From positions 4,877,669 through 4,941,668 of the forward strand of contig CM026432.1 in NCBI GenBank assembly GCA_014871385.1: a DNA stretch of 64,000 nucleotides, read 5' to 3'. The translations under genes were made by a program, and so were the position numbers. Every line of letters begins with the position of its first letter. Within the stretch, counting starts at the first letter, position 1. Positions 48,277 through 59,323 of the stretch are shown here, piece after piece. The notes beneath the pieces are model-generated. The model was given only the letters and a program-made list of their open reading frames with translations, did no database searches and was not told the origin of the DNA. This DNA comes from Ceratodon purpureus (Eukaryota > Streptophyta > Bryopsida > Pseudoditrichales > Ditrichaceae).

Positions 48277-48570
48277 TCACATCCATGATTGTAAGAAACA
48301 AAGATTGCTGCATCCTAAAATGACAATGAAAAATGTCAAGACCAAATATAAGATTTTCAGAGAAAAATTGTTGATCATTCTCTGCTTCCAATTACCATGC
48401 CTCCTGTCTCTCAACAAATTTGGGCCTCTTCCAAGTTGTGATCTAGTGTGTATCAATCTAGGCAATTCATCTGGTTTTGCTAGAGACTCCGCTACCATTC
48501 TAAACATACACTCATCGTCATTATCAACCATTTTTCCTTGAAATACTATCAATCCATTTTCTCCAAGCAT
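48277..48570 (-). pseudogene. Harbinger transposase N-terminal fragment
   Basis: The 97-codon frame contains LLRDRRHGNWKQRMINNFSL, matching the start of plant Harbinger transposases (I.RDR..A..RL..DYF). The DDE core is not present in readable form. Confidence 0.5.
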
Positions 48571-49511
48571 CCATTGCAGTAGATATTACACATAAAAAAT
48601 AATGATTTTAAACCCAAATAATGCTCTGGCTAGACAAGGCATGCTTACAAAGAAGATTTGCAAAACAAAGCTTCATAAAAGGGAAGAAGGCGACCGACAA
48701 CGTGACCCGTGTGGAGGATCCTAATGCCACCTAGTCCTCAAACTTTTGGCTGAGAATGAAGCCGCGCCATCCATTGCGTGTGCGGATGGGGCATTAGGAG
48801 AAATGTGGGGTCTTCAAAAGGCCTTGTAAGACAGCCCGAAGGTAGATGAACTTGCTGCCCATGCATGCCTCCCTAAGTAATCTCATTGGTGGATATCCTG
48901 CCCTCTGACAGCGTCATAAGCAACTGTCCAATGGGGTGACAGCAGTGGCACACGCCGTCGCTGGCAGCGATTGGCTAGACCCACAAAATTCAATGTTGGC
49001 AACATGTGGCACCATTCGTGCCAGTGGATAAAGTACACGGGCTAGGCCAAATTTTTAGGCAGGTGGGAAACCCAAAGGCCTTTTGAAGACCCCAGATTTC
49101 CCCTAGTGACTAAGCCTCACCAACTACTATCACTGTAAACTCAACTCTTGACGAGCTCTCCGATGGCTAGCTGGTTCGTCCCAATGGTGCGCCACGATGG
49201 AGATGCTCTAAGTACTTGGTGGTCTCTAAATTCAATATAAATTAGTTTTTTTATCATTCCATCTTTAAAAATTAGTTTTGTTCAAATTTAGAGACCACCA
49301 AGTTCTTATACAACAAATGAAATTGTGTAAAAACAATGTAACAAATCTTTGAAGAATTTGAGAAGAAAATATTTCATTTTAAATAGAATATTATGAGGCA
49401 ATCATCTTAGTTACTTGTATAAAAAAATCTCAAAGGTAGTTGGTAGGTGTACCAAATTTTTTGGAGCTAATCATGATAAAGGAAAAATGATTTAGAAGAG
49501 TTAAATTTTTT

Positions 49512-50417
49512 TTAACCTCTAGGGTTCCTTGATTGTGTTTTACCAAAAAACGCTCTAAAATTGTCATTTCTAATGTAAAAAGCATGAATTACTAAAAATT
49601 TATAACTGTAAGATCTTTGATAAGATTATTGTAGTATATATCTCAATAAATTTCATCATAATCAACCGTAGAAGATTATAACGATTGAAATTTGAAAACA
49701 AATTTTTTGACAAGATTTTTGACTAGGTTGACACACTCTAACTTTTTTTTTAATAGGTTTTTTACATTATGGATTTTGGAGGTTTTGATGCATGACAAAG
49801 ACAACTAAGTTAGGAAATTATATAAAAATATTACACACAAAAGACAAGTATAGCATGTTTAAAATAATATTTTTATTATTGTTCAATATACAAGAGTGCT
49901 AATTCATAGTTCTTTTCTAGAAATTCTATTATTTCATAAAGTCCTAATCCAAACTGTCAAAGTAAAGATTGATGTCCATCATTTAAGTGAAAAAAGGCAA
50001 AACCTAAAAATCCAAATTTTCTAACTTTTATGAAAGAAAGAATTTTTTTTTCAGTACATTGCCCAAAATGGTGAGAAAACTTTGAACTTTTGTGGAGTGA
50101 ACATTTTGTATCGAAAGTAGTTTCTTTTTAGAAATCTCAAAGATGACAACAATGATTATTTATAGAAATAATCTCAAAGGTAACAAATGTACTTAGCATG
50201 GCTGCCAAATTGCCCACTGAACAGAAAATTCCACTTTGGGTACCATAGCTATTTTTTAAAATATGCAATTAAAAAAAGAAAACATTCCCTCAAAGTTCTT
50301 GTTATGGCCTACATTCACAAAAAGTTTCAACTTAACAAATATCTAAAATTGTCATCACATGTACGTGCCCAAAATTTAAAATAGCCCATTCTAGAACAAT
50401 TGCCCTTTAGAGATTAA
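49512..50417. mobile_element. TTAA-flanked MITE, copy 2
   Basis: Left end TTAACCTCTAGGG and inverted right end TTAATCTCTAAAGGGC. The interior shares GGTTTTGATGCAYGWCAAAG with the copy at 34158-35016. About 906 bp, no coding capacity. Confidence 0.5.
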
Positions 50418-51594
50418 CCCCCAAATGCCTGAGCCTATGACCACGGAAATAGACTTTGACTTTGGATGCTCTGTTTTTCCACTACAAATAATGTGAAATA
50501 TGGATTTTTAATTTTTCATAGATAGATACACATGTAATCTACAAGCAATAATTTTTTCCAAATTAATGGTTTTATTGTGTAATTATTATAAATTTTCCAA
50601 TCAAAACAAACAAAGAAAATCCATATCAAATATGGATTATATCAAAAAATTACAAAATATTTACCATAGATGTATATGACAACTAAAAACCTTAAACTGG
50701 TTACCATGCTCAAAAATTATGTTTTAATCCAAAAATATGATGAAAAAACCTAAAACCGTGGAAAATCAAGAAACAGCCACGGTTTTACCCCTTCATCTTA
50801 TACCACCTATAAATCACTCAATTTTAGGTATTTTTCAAAATTTCAAATTAGACTGGAAAGTATATTTGTTAAGCTACATTTCATTAGCCTACCTCAAATG
50901 CAAAAAAGGTCATCCCAGTAGTCAAAATTGCGTTTCAGCTGTCTGTTTTAAGGAATTTTTGAATACACACACGGTATTGACGTTTTGGACTTTAGGGAGG
51001 CACCAAAATTCATGAAATCATCATTTTGAGGATTCATTAATGAGGTTAGATAGATCTCCATAACTTTTCAACATGAAAAAAAAATGGATGAAAAATTGTC
51101 ATTTGGATGAAAGTTATGGAACTTGGAAAAGTGAGATCGACCAGTTTTTGGTCGTTTAGGCGTTTAGGGGTTAAGAAGTCTAATGCAAAAAAAATAAGAC
51201 TCCAGCTAAACTCTTGTAATTCTATACGTCCACAATCTTCAAAAATCATATTTAAAATTGATACTATAGGTACATGCTTGATGATTGTTTTATAGAATGA
51301 ACAAAAGACCTTTAAGCATTAACTCTTCAACCTCTAAATCATCTTAAGTTCCATAGTAGCATAGTTAGGTTGTTTATTTACAATTTTTTACCTAAGAGTA
51401 AGGTACCACTTATCTCTTTTAATAGTAGTCCAAGTTGTTCAATATAAAGAGCTCATTAGATACAATTATGAATAAATTTTCCAAATGAATTTATAAAAAA
51501 TAAAGAAAATTTGTAGAATTTAAAGTAATTATACTTGTGAAAATAAACTGGTCTTTTTGGAAACAACTACTTTTTGGTGCTACTATACCTAGTA
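50418..51594. other. AT-rich repeats, no gene
   Basis: Contains a short hairpin around 50752-50788 (TAAAACCGTGG ... CCACGGTTTTA) and a fragment ending GTTTAGGGGTTAAG (about 51170) that resembles one end of the TTAA MITE family. Confidence 0.4.
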
Positions 51595-51842
51595 CTCCCT
51601 CCGTCTCACTAAAAGAGTGGTAAAATAATCTGTCTAAAAAAAAGAGTGGTTTCTAAATTTGGCAAAATTATTTCTAAATTTGGTCAAATTGATTCTAAAA
51701 TTGGCAACTTGTTTCTAAATTTGGCCAATGTGTCTAAATTTGGCAACTTATTTCTAAATTTGGCTAACTTGTTTCTAAATTTAGAACTGCCCTTAAATCT
51801 GCTATTTTTAGCAAATCCTGATCTTTTAGTGAGACGAGGGAG
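51595..51842. mobile_element. Stowaway-like MITE (Tc1/mariner)
   Basis: CTCCCTCCGTCTCAC and its inverted copy bound 248 bp, with TA on both sides. The interior is a tandem array of TTTCTAAATTTGGC. Confidence 0.85.
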
Positions 51843-51853
51843 TACTAGCCAAC

Positions 51854-53184
51854 TAAGGTCGAGGCACCTAAAACTGACCAGTTAACCCCTAAAGGTCCAG
51901 GAAACCCGATTTGGATTTTTGCTATTTCGGGCAGCCTAGCTGAAAAGGTTAAAAGTAATATTTTTGCCTAATATTTTTATTGGATGCTCCCTTTACCGCA
52001 AGGTGTACGTGGTAAAATTTTCAAAGTCAAATTCCAATTTTAGAACCTTCATCTAAAATTTTAGGTTTCACACTTTCAAGCCCAAAATGGGCAGTTTAAA
52101 ATTAGGGTTTTTTTTCATTTTTTTTTTAAAAGTATGTTCATAACCAAATCATTACTCAAAATTCAAAGTGATCCAAGCCAAAAAGTTTACCAATTTTACA
52201 AGGGCAGCCTCCAAAAATTACATGAACAAGCTTCAAAGTGTTCTGTAATTTTACAATTTTTCCTTTCAAAAATTGTCAAAATTTGAGATTTAGGAAATTT
52301 TCAATTTTTTTTCCTTCCAAAATTTACAAACTCGTAGATGTAACTTTTCACTGTTAACTTTTTTTCCAAACCAAAAACATTTAATGTTATTTAAGTTTGA
52401 CCATATTGACAATTTTGTACCTGCTTTTGGAAAATAATTTGCATGAAGGCCAAAAAATCAAAATAAGTCTTCAAAATTTTGCATGGAGGTGCCCAACTTA
52501 GTTACCTACATATAAAAAATATGAGAAAAATGTTTGGGGTAACAATCATCAAGTCTTCCTTGGCACCATTTGGACTATGCCTTTCGAGGAAAACCCAAAA
52601 AAAAAAAAAAACAGTAAACTTTGAACGTTATAATCTCACAAATGGTAAAGATCCAACAATTGAAATTTGACATGGTGTTAGTGCAAGTAGTTAGGTTGAA
52701 GATCTTACGGTTGGAAATACTAGAAAAGCAAATTTTATTGGAAACTTACATCAATTTTTATACGGTGGTCAAAATCTGCAGTTTTTAGTTTTGGAAGTGC
52801 CAAAACACCTTGGACCTTTAGGGGTTAAGAAATTGGAGGTGTACAAGTCCAGGGAGATTTTTCCTTCAAAGGGAAATAGGTTTAACAAGGAATGCAACTT
52901 TAAATTTCATGATTACTTCAATATTTAATTTATTATGAATTTTTAAAGCCATTTTTTTGTAATACATGCAAGTAATATGTAGGCCTACTTAAACCGACTA
53001 CCATGACACCATAACTTGATCATTGTACTTTTACTAGAATATTTTCATATGAATCCCTTCCCATCAATCATGCTTGATATTTCTTCTAGATTTTCCAATA
53101 TTTTAAATTTGAAAACCTGTCGGAAATGGAGAAGTTTACTAATTAATTATAGGTACCCGGTCGACTATGGGTACCTCAACCTTA
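51854..53184. mobile_element. possible TIR element with a TTAA MITE nested inside
   Basis: TAAGGTCGAGGCACC at the left and, inverted at the right, TAAGGTTGAGGTACCC. The ends resemble the TAAGGTAGAA family. The interior is largely the element at 51882-52828. Confidence 0.4.
51882..52828. mobile_element. TTAA-flanked MITE, copy 3
   Basis: TTAACCCCTAAAGGTCCA at the left, TGGACCTTTAGGGGTTAA at the right. 947 bp, no transposase. Distantly related in its interior to copies 1 and 2. Confidence 0.65.
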
Positions 53185-53269
53185 AGTGTATGGTACTAAT
53201 GGAAAACATGATTGTTGCAACCAATCACTCGTGAACTACCTTTTTCCTATGCACTTGTGCTTCATACTA

Positions 53270-53281
53270 CTTGCATTACCA
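53270..53281. repeat. left target-site duplication of second MULE
   Basis: CTTGCATTACCA, repeated at 58718-58729. Confidence 0.8.
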
Positions 53282-53646
53282 GTGAAGCTATCTTGTGAGC
53301 AGCGAGCGGGAGCAGAGAGCAGTGGAGGCGTTTTTGACGAATTTTTTTTTTTTTTTTTTTGAAAAACGCTTCGTTTTTTGACAAGTTTTTGGAAATTTTG
53401 GGAATTTTTTACGAAATAGGAGAGAAATTACTAAAATTAGTAAAGGACCTATCACCGTGGATTTTCGTGGTTTTTAGGATATTTTTGTTTAAAAATTCTA
53501 AATATAGAAGTTAAAAAAACTGATCATATATACACTGATTTTATTGAAATGAAGATCGGTTTAAAATGATTTTTTACCCTATTTTAACGAAATTTACTAA
53601 AATTTTTAATATTAGTTTTTTTTAAATAGAAAAAATTTGATGCGTT

Positions 53647-53838
53647 GGAGGTGTATCTCGGATCCGAGAGTCCCCTTGGCTATGCCTTAAGGGGACCTTC
53701 GGATCCGAGATACACCTCCAGAACATCGAATTTTTTCCTAAGGACATAGTTGGATTTGCAATGCTGGAGGTGTATCTCGGATCCGAGAGTCCATTTGGCT
53801 CTGCCTGAAGGGGACCCTCGGATCCAAAATACACCTCC
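53647..53838. repeat. two tandem long hairpins with TCTCGGATCCGAGA cores
   Basis: Hairpin 1 (53647-53719) and hairpin 2 (53766-53838) each have arms of about 31 bp starting GGAGGTGTATCTCGGATCCG. They repeat with a period of 119 bp. The overlapping open frames are artefacts. Confidence 0.9.
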
Positions 53839-54116
53839 AGAGGACAAACATTCAAGTAAACTCAATGATATGTTGTTGAGTTTTATCACCGGAAAATTGG
53901 AGTTATTTGTCATAGGGAAGAAGGATAGAGAGAGATTTCTATTTTATTGTCGAAAAAAACTCACCTAATTTGATTGTATATAATGGCATACAAAAATATC
54001 ATCTTTATTTTTCGTAGTTCAAATCAAGACAAATCCAATCCAGAACAAAACACTGCTGATATAGTAACCTATTGTCCACTAGGAGGCTACTTGTACGTTA
54101 TAAACTGAATAATTCT

Positions 54117-55493
54117 TCAAAAGGCACCCATTCGTTTGAGGATTTCCATAACCTCGTTGAAACTCTAACTCGGAGCGTGCATGAAGGAGTCTTCTTTAGG
54201 ATCCATCTTGCACATGTATCGAATAACATAATAAATATATTTGCAGTATTTCCATTGCTTGTTTTTCCCTAGATTCTCCGAAAGCATCTTGATGAAATCT
54301 AGGCAAGTGCATTCCGGAAAGCAGCCAATGGTGATGCGGTATAGCTAGCCCCTTCCCGTGTTAAAGGTAACAACACAACCATATCCAGGATACATAATAG
54401 TTGTTATCCCTGTAATAACGCAATGGTCCATGACAGCGGCGCTTTCCCACTTGTTACAATGCTCCACAGTTGGAGCATCAGAGTTCCTGCGAATGGAATA
54501 CCCACCTCGGAGCGTAGGTGTGCATTAGGATCCGCTTGTGCCTTGAAATGGTATCTCAGAAGAGGCTAGTTTGAATTTGCTTGGAATTGGCGGCGTGGTG
54601 ATAGAGCGCCACACTATTGCCATTGGAAACCCGCTTCTTCCAGGGAGAGTACCTCCTGTCGAGTGAGATTGGTTCCTATTTTGACTGGCCATACCATAGG
54701 AATTTCCACCCAATCCACAACAAATGACTTAGGACCCTCCTTCACGCATTGGTTGATATCATCAGAGCAGAACCAAAACTCTGCTACAGTCAAGCGTCTG
54801 GTGTAATAATCCTTCTTGTGTCCGGAATATGTAGGCGTCGCTATACCCCGAGCTTCCTTGGAGATCTTAGCGTTGCACTTCGTACGAGTCTGCGCCTGAA
54901 GTGCTTGACATTTTCGTTCGGATCAATTTGAAAGGCGAGCAATGTGCCACTCGAATGGATCGCACTCCGACTCCTGAACGGACGTGGTGTGCTGTACACG
55001 ACACGTTGGATCCGAAAGAGCCTCCTGGATCGGCCACCCGCGCCCTTGTTGATTGAGTCCCCATCGTAGGGATGGAAAAATTGACCTTATCAGAGCAATG
55101 AAAGTCATGGGTTGAACTAGGAGGAAGATCAAGCTTCCTCTTCATAGAGCCGAAAATCTCTACTCCTTCAAGTCCCTTCTCCTTCGTTAACACGTCTCCA
55201 GCTCCGAAATACGCCTTCATTGCCTCAGCTATCATTTCCGGGTCTAAGCTCCGCTGTACTTGACGGAGGCAGAGCTCTGCCTTGTCTAGTCCTTTGCCTC
55301 CCCTCCCTCCCTTTAGATACCTTCTATATTGAGTGATCTCCATAAACGCTTGCATTATGTCGTCCACAATTGTAGCGTATAGACATTCGCCCGTGTTTCG
55401 GGACTGTTGAAGCCACTTGTTATGTATAGTCTCTCTTAGGTTGCACGACGGCATGTCCACTCTCTTGTCCAGCGATAGGTTTTGTATAGGCAA
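54117..55493 (-). pseudogene. SWIM-exon remnant of the MULE transposase
   Basis: Homologous along its length to exon 2 of the gene at 13621-17386. MPSCNLRETIHNKWLQQSRN matches MPTCNLAETVHNKWLQASGN. FWFCSDDINQCVKEG matches FFFCSDDIERCVKGS. VWPVKIGTNL and EEAGFQ are also shared. The SWIM region reads ECTCLDF...YCKYIYYV, so the zinc-binding His of C-x-H is Tyr here. HAPS-SFNEV near the end matches HAPTFSFNEV. Several stops and frame changes interrupt it, and the exon carrying the DDE core is not found upstream. Confidence 0.8.
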
Positions 55494-56530
55494 TCAAGAG
55501 AATGCGTGTGATATAATATCATGTAGAAAATCTTTGTGTCTATTATCAACATCAAGAACATATAACAACATACTTTAAATATCATCACACTTAAGATACC
55601 TTCACACTTCTAAAGATCTAAAATCATTTATGGCATTATTCCATTGAAATCCAAAGGCCACCTTCATCTCCACTATTTTTCAAAAATATTTACAAGACTT
55701 GATTCCTTCTTAGATTCCAAGAACATTTCTATTCAATTCAAAATTCAATACATATAACCTTTGGTGGATCACTAAAACCTTTGGTGGATCGCCAGGTCAT
55801 TTTATTCATTCATATAATTTTATTTGTTAAAAATGTGCATCTTTTTTGTTAAAAATATGCATCCTCAAAAGGGCTCTCGGATCCGAAAGTCCCTTGAGGT
55901 GGGACTCCATTTTGCTCATAGTTTAGAATCTGGATGAAAAAAATGACCTAATTTTTTTTTTCTTCAAGATATGGCTTGTTATATGTTTTTGGAAAGCTCT
56001 CACTGTTAAGGCTTTCCAATGGTATATTACAATAGATATTTGGGAAAAAAATCTCCATGTGTAGTGCTTATTTTTAAAATACAGGTGTTGGCATATGCCT
56101 CTACATCCCCTCATTTATTTTAAAATAGGCACTACACATGGAGATTTTTTCCAAATATATATTCTAATTGCTGATTTTCCTCATACAATTCAAGATTCGT
56201 CATTTCCGGTCATGATTAGTGGTCTCTAGAGAATAATTCATGCTGTGTCCAGGGTACTTTCGGATCCGAGAGTCCATATGGGGGGGCTGATTTTCTTCAA
56301 GCATTTAGAGATTCGTCATTTCGGGTACTAATTACTGTTCTCTAGAGAATAATTCATGTTGTGTCGAGGGTACTTTCGGATCCGAGAGTGCATAAAGGGG
56401 GGATTGATTTTTCCTCAAGTATTTTGAATTTCCTCGTTCTCGCTAATAATTTGAGGCCTCTAGAGAAAAATTCATGGTGTGTCGAGGGTACTTTCGGATC
56501 CGAGAGTGCAAATTTGGGGGGCTAATTTCT
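55494..56530. repeat. spacer with 117 bp tandem repeats carrying TCGGATCCGA
   Basis: Three units of about 117 bp (palindromes at 56260, 56377, 56494) share CTCTAGAGAATAATTCATG and end GGGTACTTTCGGATCCGAGA. A further copy lies at 55877. A separate inverted repeat (GCACTACACATGGAGATTTT) lies around 56050-56150. The array separates the two divergent remnants, similar to its place near the 5' end of the methyltransferase gene in the large element. Confidence 0.85.
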
Positions 56531-56539
56531 GCAGATCTT

Positions 56540-58170
56540 GTTGGTTTTGTTGCAACTAGAGGAAGAAGCAGGAAAGCTGTACTCCAATATCATCAAAGAA
56601 GACGGTCTTTAGATTCCTCAACCGGGCTTCCAGGGTGTCATAATTGACATTCAGAAGTTTGTTCTTGTCGGAAGCCAGATAATCTGGAAGAAAGGCTACC
56701 CGGAAATACTTGGGAAGGGAGGAAAATTCAACAAGCAGAAGGAGTTTCTAGAGTAGTAGAAGACCAAGGAAGCTGTGTGCACGGTTGTGGTGAGATACTT
56801 TCACCAGGAATTGTTGAAGAAAGAGGCAATTATAGAAGACGGAAAGGGAGAAGGAGGAATCAAAGAGACGGAAGGAAGAGAAGCAAATTTGCATCAGCCA
56901 AGCCAAGAAGGTGGAGAAAATGGGCTTGAAGAAAGCCGCCGAGGTTGAAGGTATTTCATCCTCTCGTAGTAGCATGCCTTCTGATAGTATTCACGGGACA
57001 TCTAGCTTGCCTTCGCAATCTGTCTACACTATAAAGACTCAGAATCTGGAACATGAGTGTGCGGATGTTCTTATACTGAATGAGAGCACCACGAGTATCT
57101 TGGACGAGTTCAATGATATCAAGATGCATGATGACGACACGAAGCCGCCACTGTATTCGAAGATTCTGAAGTTTGTCCAAGAACACCAAGGACGTAAGTC
57201 TCGTGCATACAAGGGGCAAACGTCATCAGGTTGCATGGACTTCATTATTAATGTTAGTTTCGGGTTGTGTTGTGTTAGTTTTGGGTTGTGTTGTGTTGGT
57301 CTCGGGTTTTGATTTCGGGTTTTGATCTCATGCTTTGGTCTCGTGTTTTGATCTGGAGCCGAAGAGATTTTTTGGTCTCGGATTTTGTTCCATTGTTACT
57401 ATTTCATTGTTTGATTTTATTTCTCAAGCATTATTTTGATGTGGATGTTGTCTTTGTGCAGTGCCTATTATTTTCCGCGACCCTAACAAGTAGTATGTTT
57501 TCTAAATTCTTGACACACATTTTTTTTTATAATGCCTTCATTCCTTGCGCGGGTTTCAGTAATGACACTCTGTAAATAATTCTTATTTGAAAATCTACAT
57601 GTCTTTGATCTAATCTGATTAATTGTTTTCACTTGTAGATTCCAGGAGTTTTCTTTTCCACACACCACCATGGTGCTCACGCAGGCTCAGCGACGGAAGC
57701 TAAGGTTGGAGTTTCTCTAGACTTGGACCTCCTTGCTAGAGTTGCAACAAAGAACATTCCCCCAAAGACTCCTTCATCTACACCAGAGAAGGAAGTACCT
57801 GCCTCAGAGGTGGCTCCAGTCCCTCAGCCTTTCGACTATCTTCGTGATGCAGGAGTAGACCTTGGAGGCTGTGACGATGTTCTCACCATCGAAGTGGTTG
57901 AAGTGAGGAACACCAACTATTATGTTGAAGTTCCCCACTCACACCATGGAAACGCAAAGTCCAAGGATCCATGGGGGTTGGATGTCCATGGCACCCCAGG
58001 TGATGACTACAACTCCGCTGGTTTGGATGAGTTTTTTGGCGGCCAGATCGACTACACGAACTACCCTCCTCCATTATCGGCCCATACCCCCTGAGCATAC
58101 GATGAAGCCTCCTCAATCGATGAAGGAGCCTCGGACTCGACCAATGGTTAGGGTGATAGTGAGGATATCC
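56540..58170 (+). pseudogene. remnant of the ParB/methyltransferase partner gene
   Basis: 56560-56830 reads LEEEAGKLYSNIIKEDGL, GYPEILGKGGKFNKQKEF and VVRYFHQELLKKEAI. This aligns with exons 8-9 of the large element's gene (LEEAVIHEVENIFKSENLEI, AFPTFIGKKAEKHFDKKSNF, IYRYFKRELLLKGAI). A second open piece (56911-57190) ends at a good donor (GACG/TAAGTC region). An exon-like piece from the acceptor at 57638 (57639-58094) gives a Pro-rich segment and AGLDEFFGGQIDYTNYPPP, which resembles EGLAQAFQSGAITYVPSRP near the end of the first gene. An acidic tail follows past a stop. ParB and methylase motifs were not found. Confidence 0.6.
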
Positions 58171-58717
58171 CTATTTACATAAGAGATAGTGATACTTTTG
58201 ATAGTGAGGGTTTTCATATGCATTGAGATCAATTCTAGGCCTGTATTTCAGATTTCGTGTGTTCTTTAGATTTTTTACTTAGATATACCTTGATATCGTA
58301 GCGCATACTATATGAGCATGTATGTTGAACTGCATTTTATATAGTATTAATCTTAGACCGTATCTATATATGGATAGAGTAGATGGTCATTTATTCACAT
58401 CATCTATTGTGACCTATTTTTGTAAATTACTGGTGTAATTAAATTCAGTAGCCGTTGCAACAATTTTTTGAATTTGGATTTGTTTTTTCTTTGAATTTAA
58501 TTACATTTGGTTTGAGGTCTTTCTGTCGAAAGAATATTCCTAGAATCTTCATAGATTTTATCCTAAATATTCTCTAAAGATTCTCTAAAGATTCCGCGGT
58601 ATTACACACTGTATTATTTTGCGAAGAAAAAAAATCGGAAAAAAAATCAAAAAAATCAAAAAAATCGAAAAAAAAATTCAGTGCACCCTGCTCGCTGCTC
58701 ACAAGATAGCATTCCTG

Positions 58718-58729
58718 CTTGCATTACCA
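58718..58729. repeat. right target-site duplication of second MULE
   Basis: CTTGCATTACCA, identical to 53270-53281. Confidence 0.8.
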
Positions 58730-58822
58730 AAGTTGGAGAAGTAGAGAAAATATGAAGTATGTCTTCAATAAATCATTGACCTTTAAAATCATGATTAAGA
58801 TTATCAATTAAGTTCAAGTAAG

Positions 58823-58941
58823 TGATGCGGTCATACCAAGGCTACTACACCAAATCCCATCAGAACTCTGAAGTTAAGCGCCTTTGGGCCGGAATAGTAC
58901 TGGAATGGGTGACCTCCTGGGAAGTCCCGGTGCTGCATCCA
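58823..58941 (+). rRNA. 5S rRNA-like sequence (single, diverged)
   Basis: 119 nt colinear with plant 5S rRNA: GCGGTCATACCA near the 5' end, CCCATCAGAACTCTGAAGTT, AAGTTAAGCGCC (box A), AGTACTGGAATGGGTGACCT (intermediate element and box C) and CCTGGGAAGTCCC near the 3' end. The terminal stem GATGC/GCATC still pairs. Differences from the usual plant sequence, the lack of a T-run just downstream and its isolation suggest a dispersed copy or pseudogene, or the head of a 5S-derived SINE. Confidence 0.8.
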
Positions 58942-59323
58942 TTTGGATTGGGGGTAGATCGAACAGACACTTAATTCACTTCGGTTTCCTCCGGAGACCG
59001 TAGTTTTTTTCTCTCTCTCTAAGTTCAGGTAATCAATCACTAAAATACTATACTGCAATTTGACATTTTTAATAATCCCAATTGTCTTAACTTGAACAAA
59101 TCTGGTTTCAATGACAGCAACGCCTACCACAAACAGTCATGATATATTTTATTGCTGAAATGTACATTGAACTGTATTTAGTTGGAACGGTTGACAGACA
59201 ACGAGTACATGATGAAGCCGATGATTCAGAGGCTGTGCAACATTTTACAGATACATCTCTCACAGGTAGATCATGACTGGGAAATGATCCATGCTTTGCC
59301 AAGTCTTTAATATATACTCCTTA

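Larger units (their letters stand above)
46555..49208. mobile_element. PIF/Harbinger-like element, decayed
   Basis: Ends GAGCATTTCCAATGGGACG and, inverted, GAGCATCTCCATCGTGGCG are flanked by TAA on both sides, the 3 bp TWA duplication of Harbinger. The 2,654 bp interior contains a Myb-like accessory protein remnant on the plus strand and a transposase N-terminal fragment on the minus strand. Both are broken. Confidence 0.75.
53282..58717. mobile_element. second, decayed MULE of the same family (5.4 kb)
   Basis: Inverted ends share GCTATCTTGTGAGCAGCGAGC just inside a 12 bp duplication. The contents parallel the large MULE: a SWIM-type exon on the minus strand (54117-55493), methyltransferase-partner sequences on the plus strand (56540-58170), palindromic tandem repeats, and a CACCGTGGA motif near the left end that also occurs in the first element's TIR. 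The catalytic transposase exon and the methyltransferase core are missing and both genes are broken, so it is non-autonomous. Confidence 0.8.

Noticed and set aside
53622-53968. Three overlapping ORFs with similar peptides
   Set aside because: They are translations of the two hairpin repeats with GGATCC cores, not genes.
59108-59302. Possible exon reading AEMYIELYLVGTVDRQRVHD on the plus strand
   Set aside because: A 40-residue coding-like stretch without start, clear splice sites or a recognised family; too weak to annotate.
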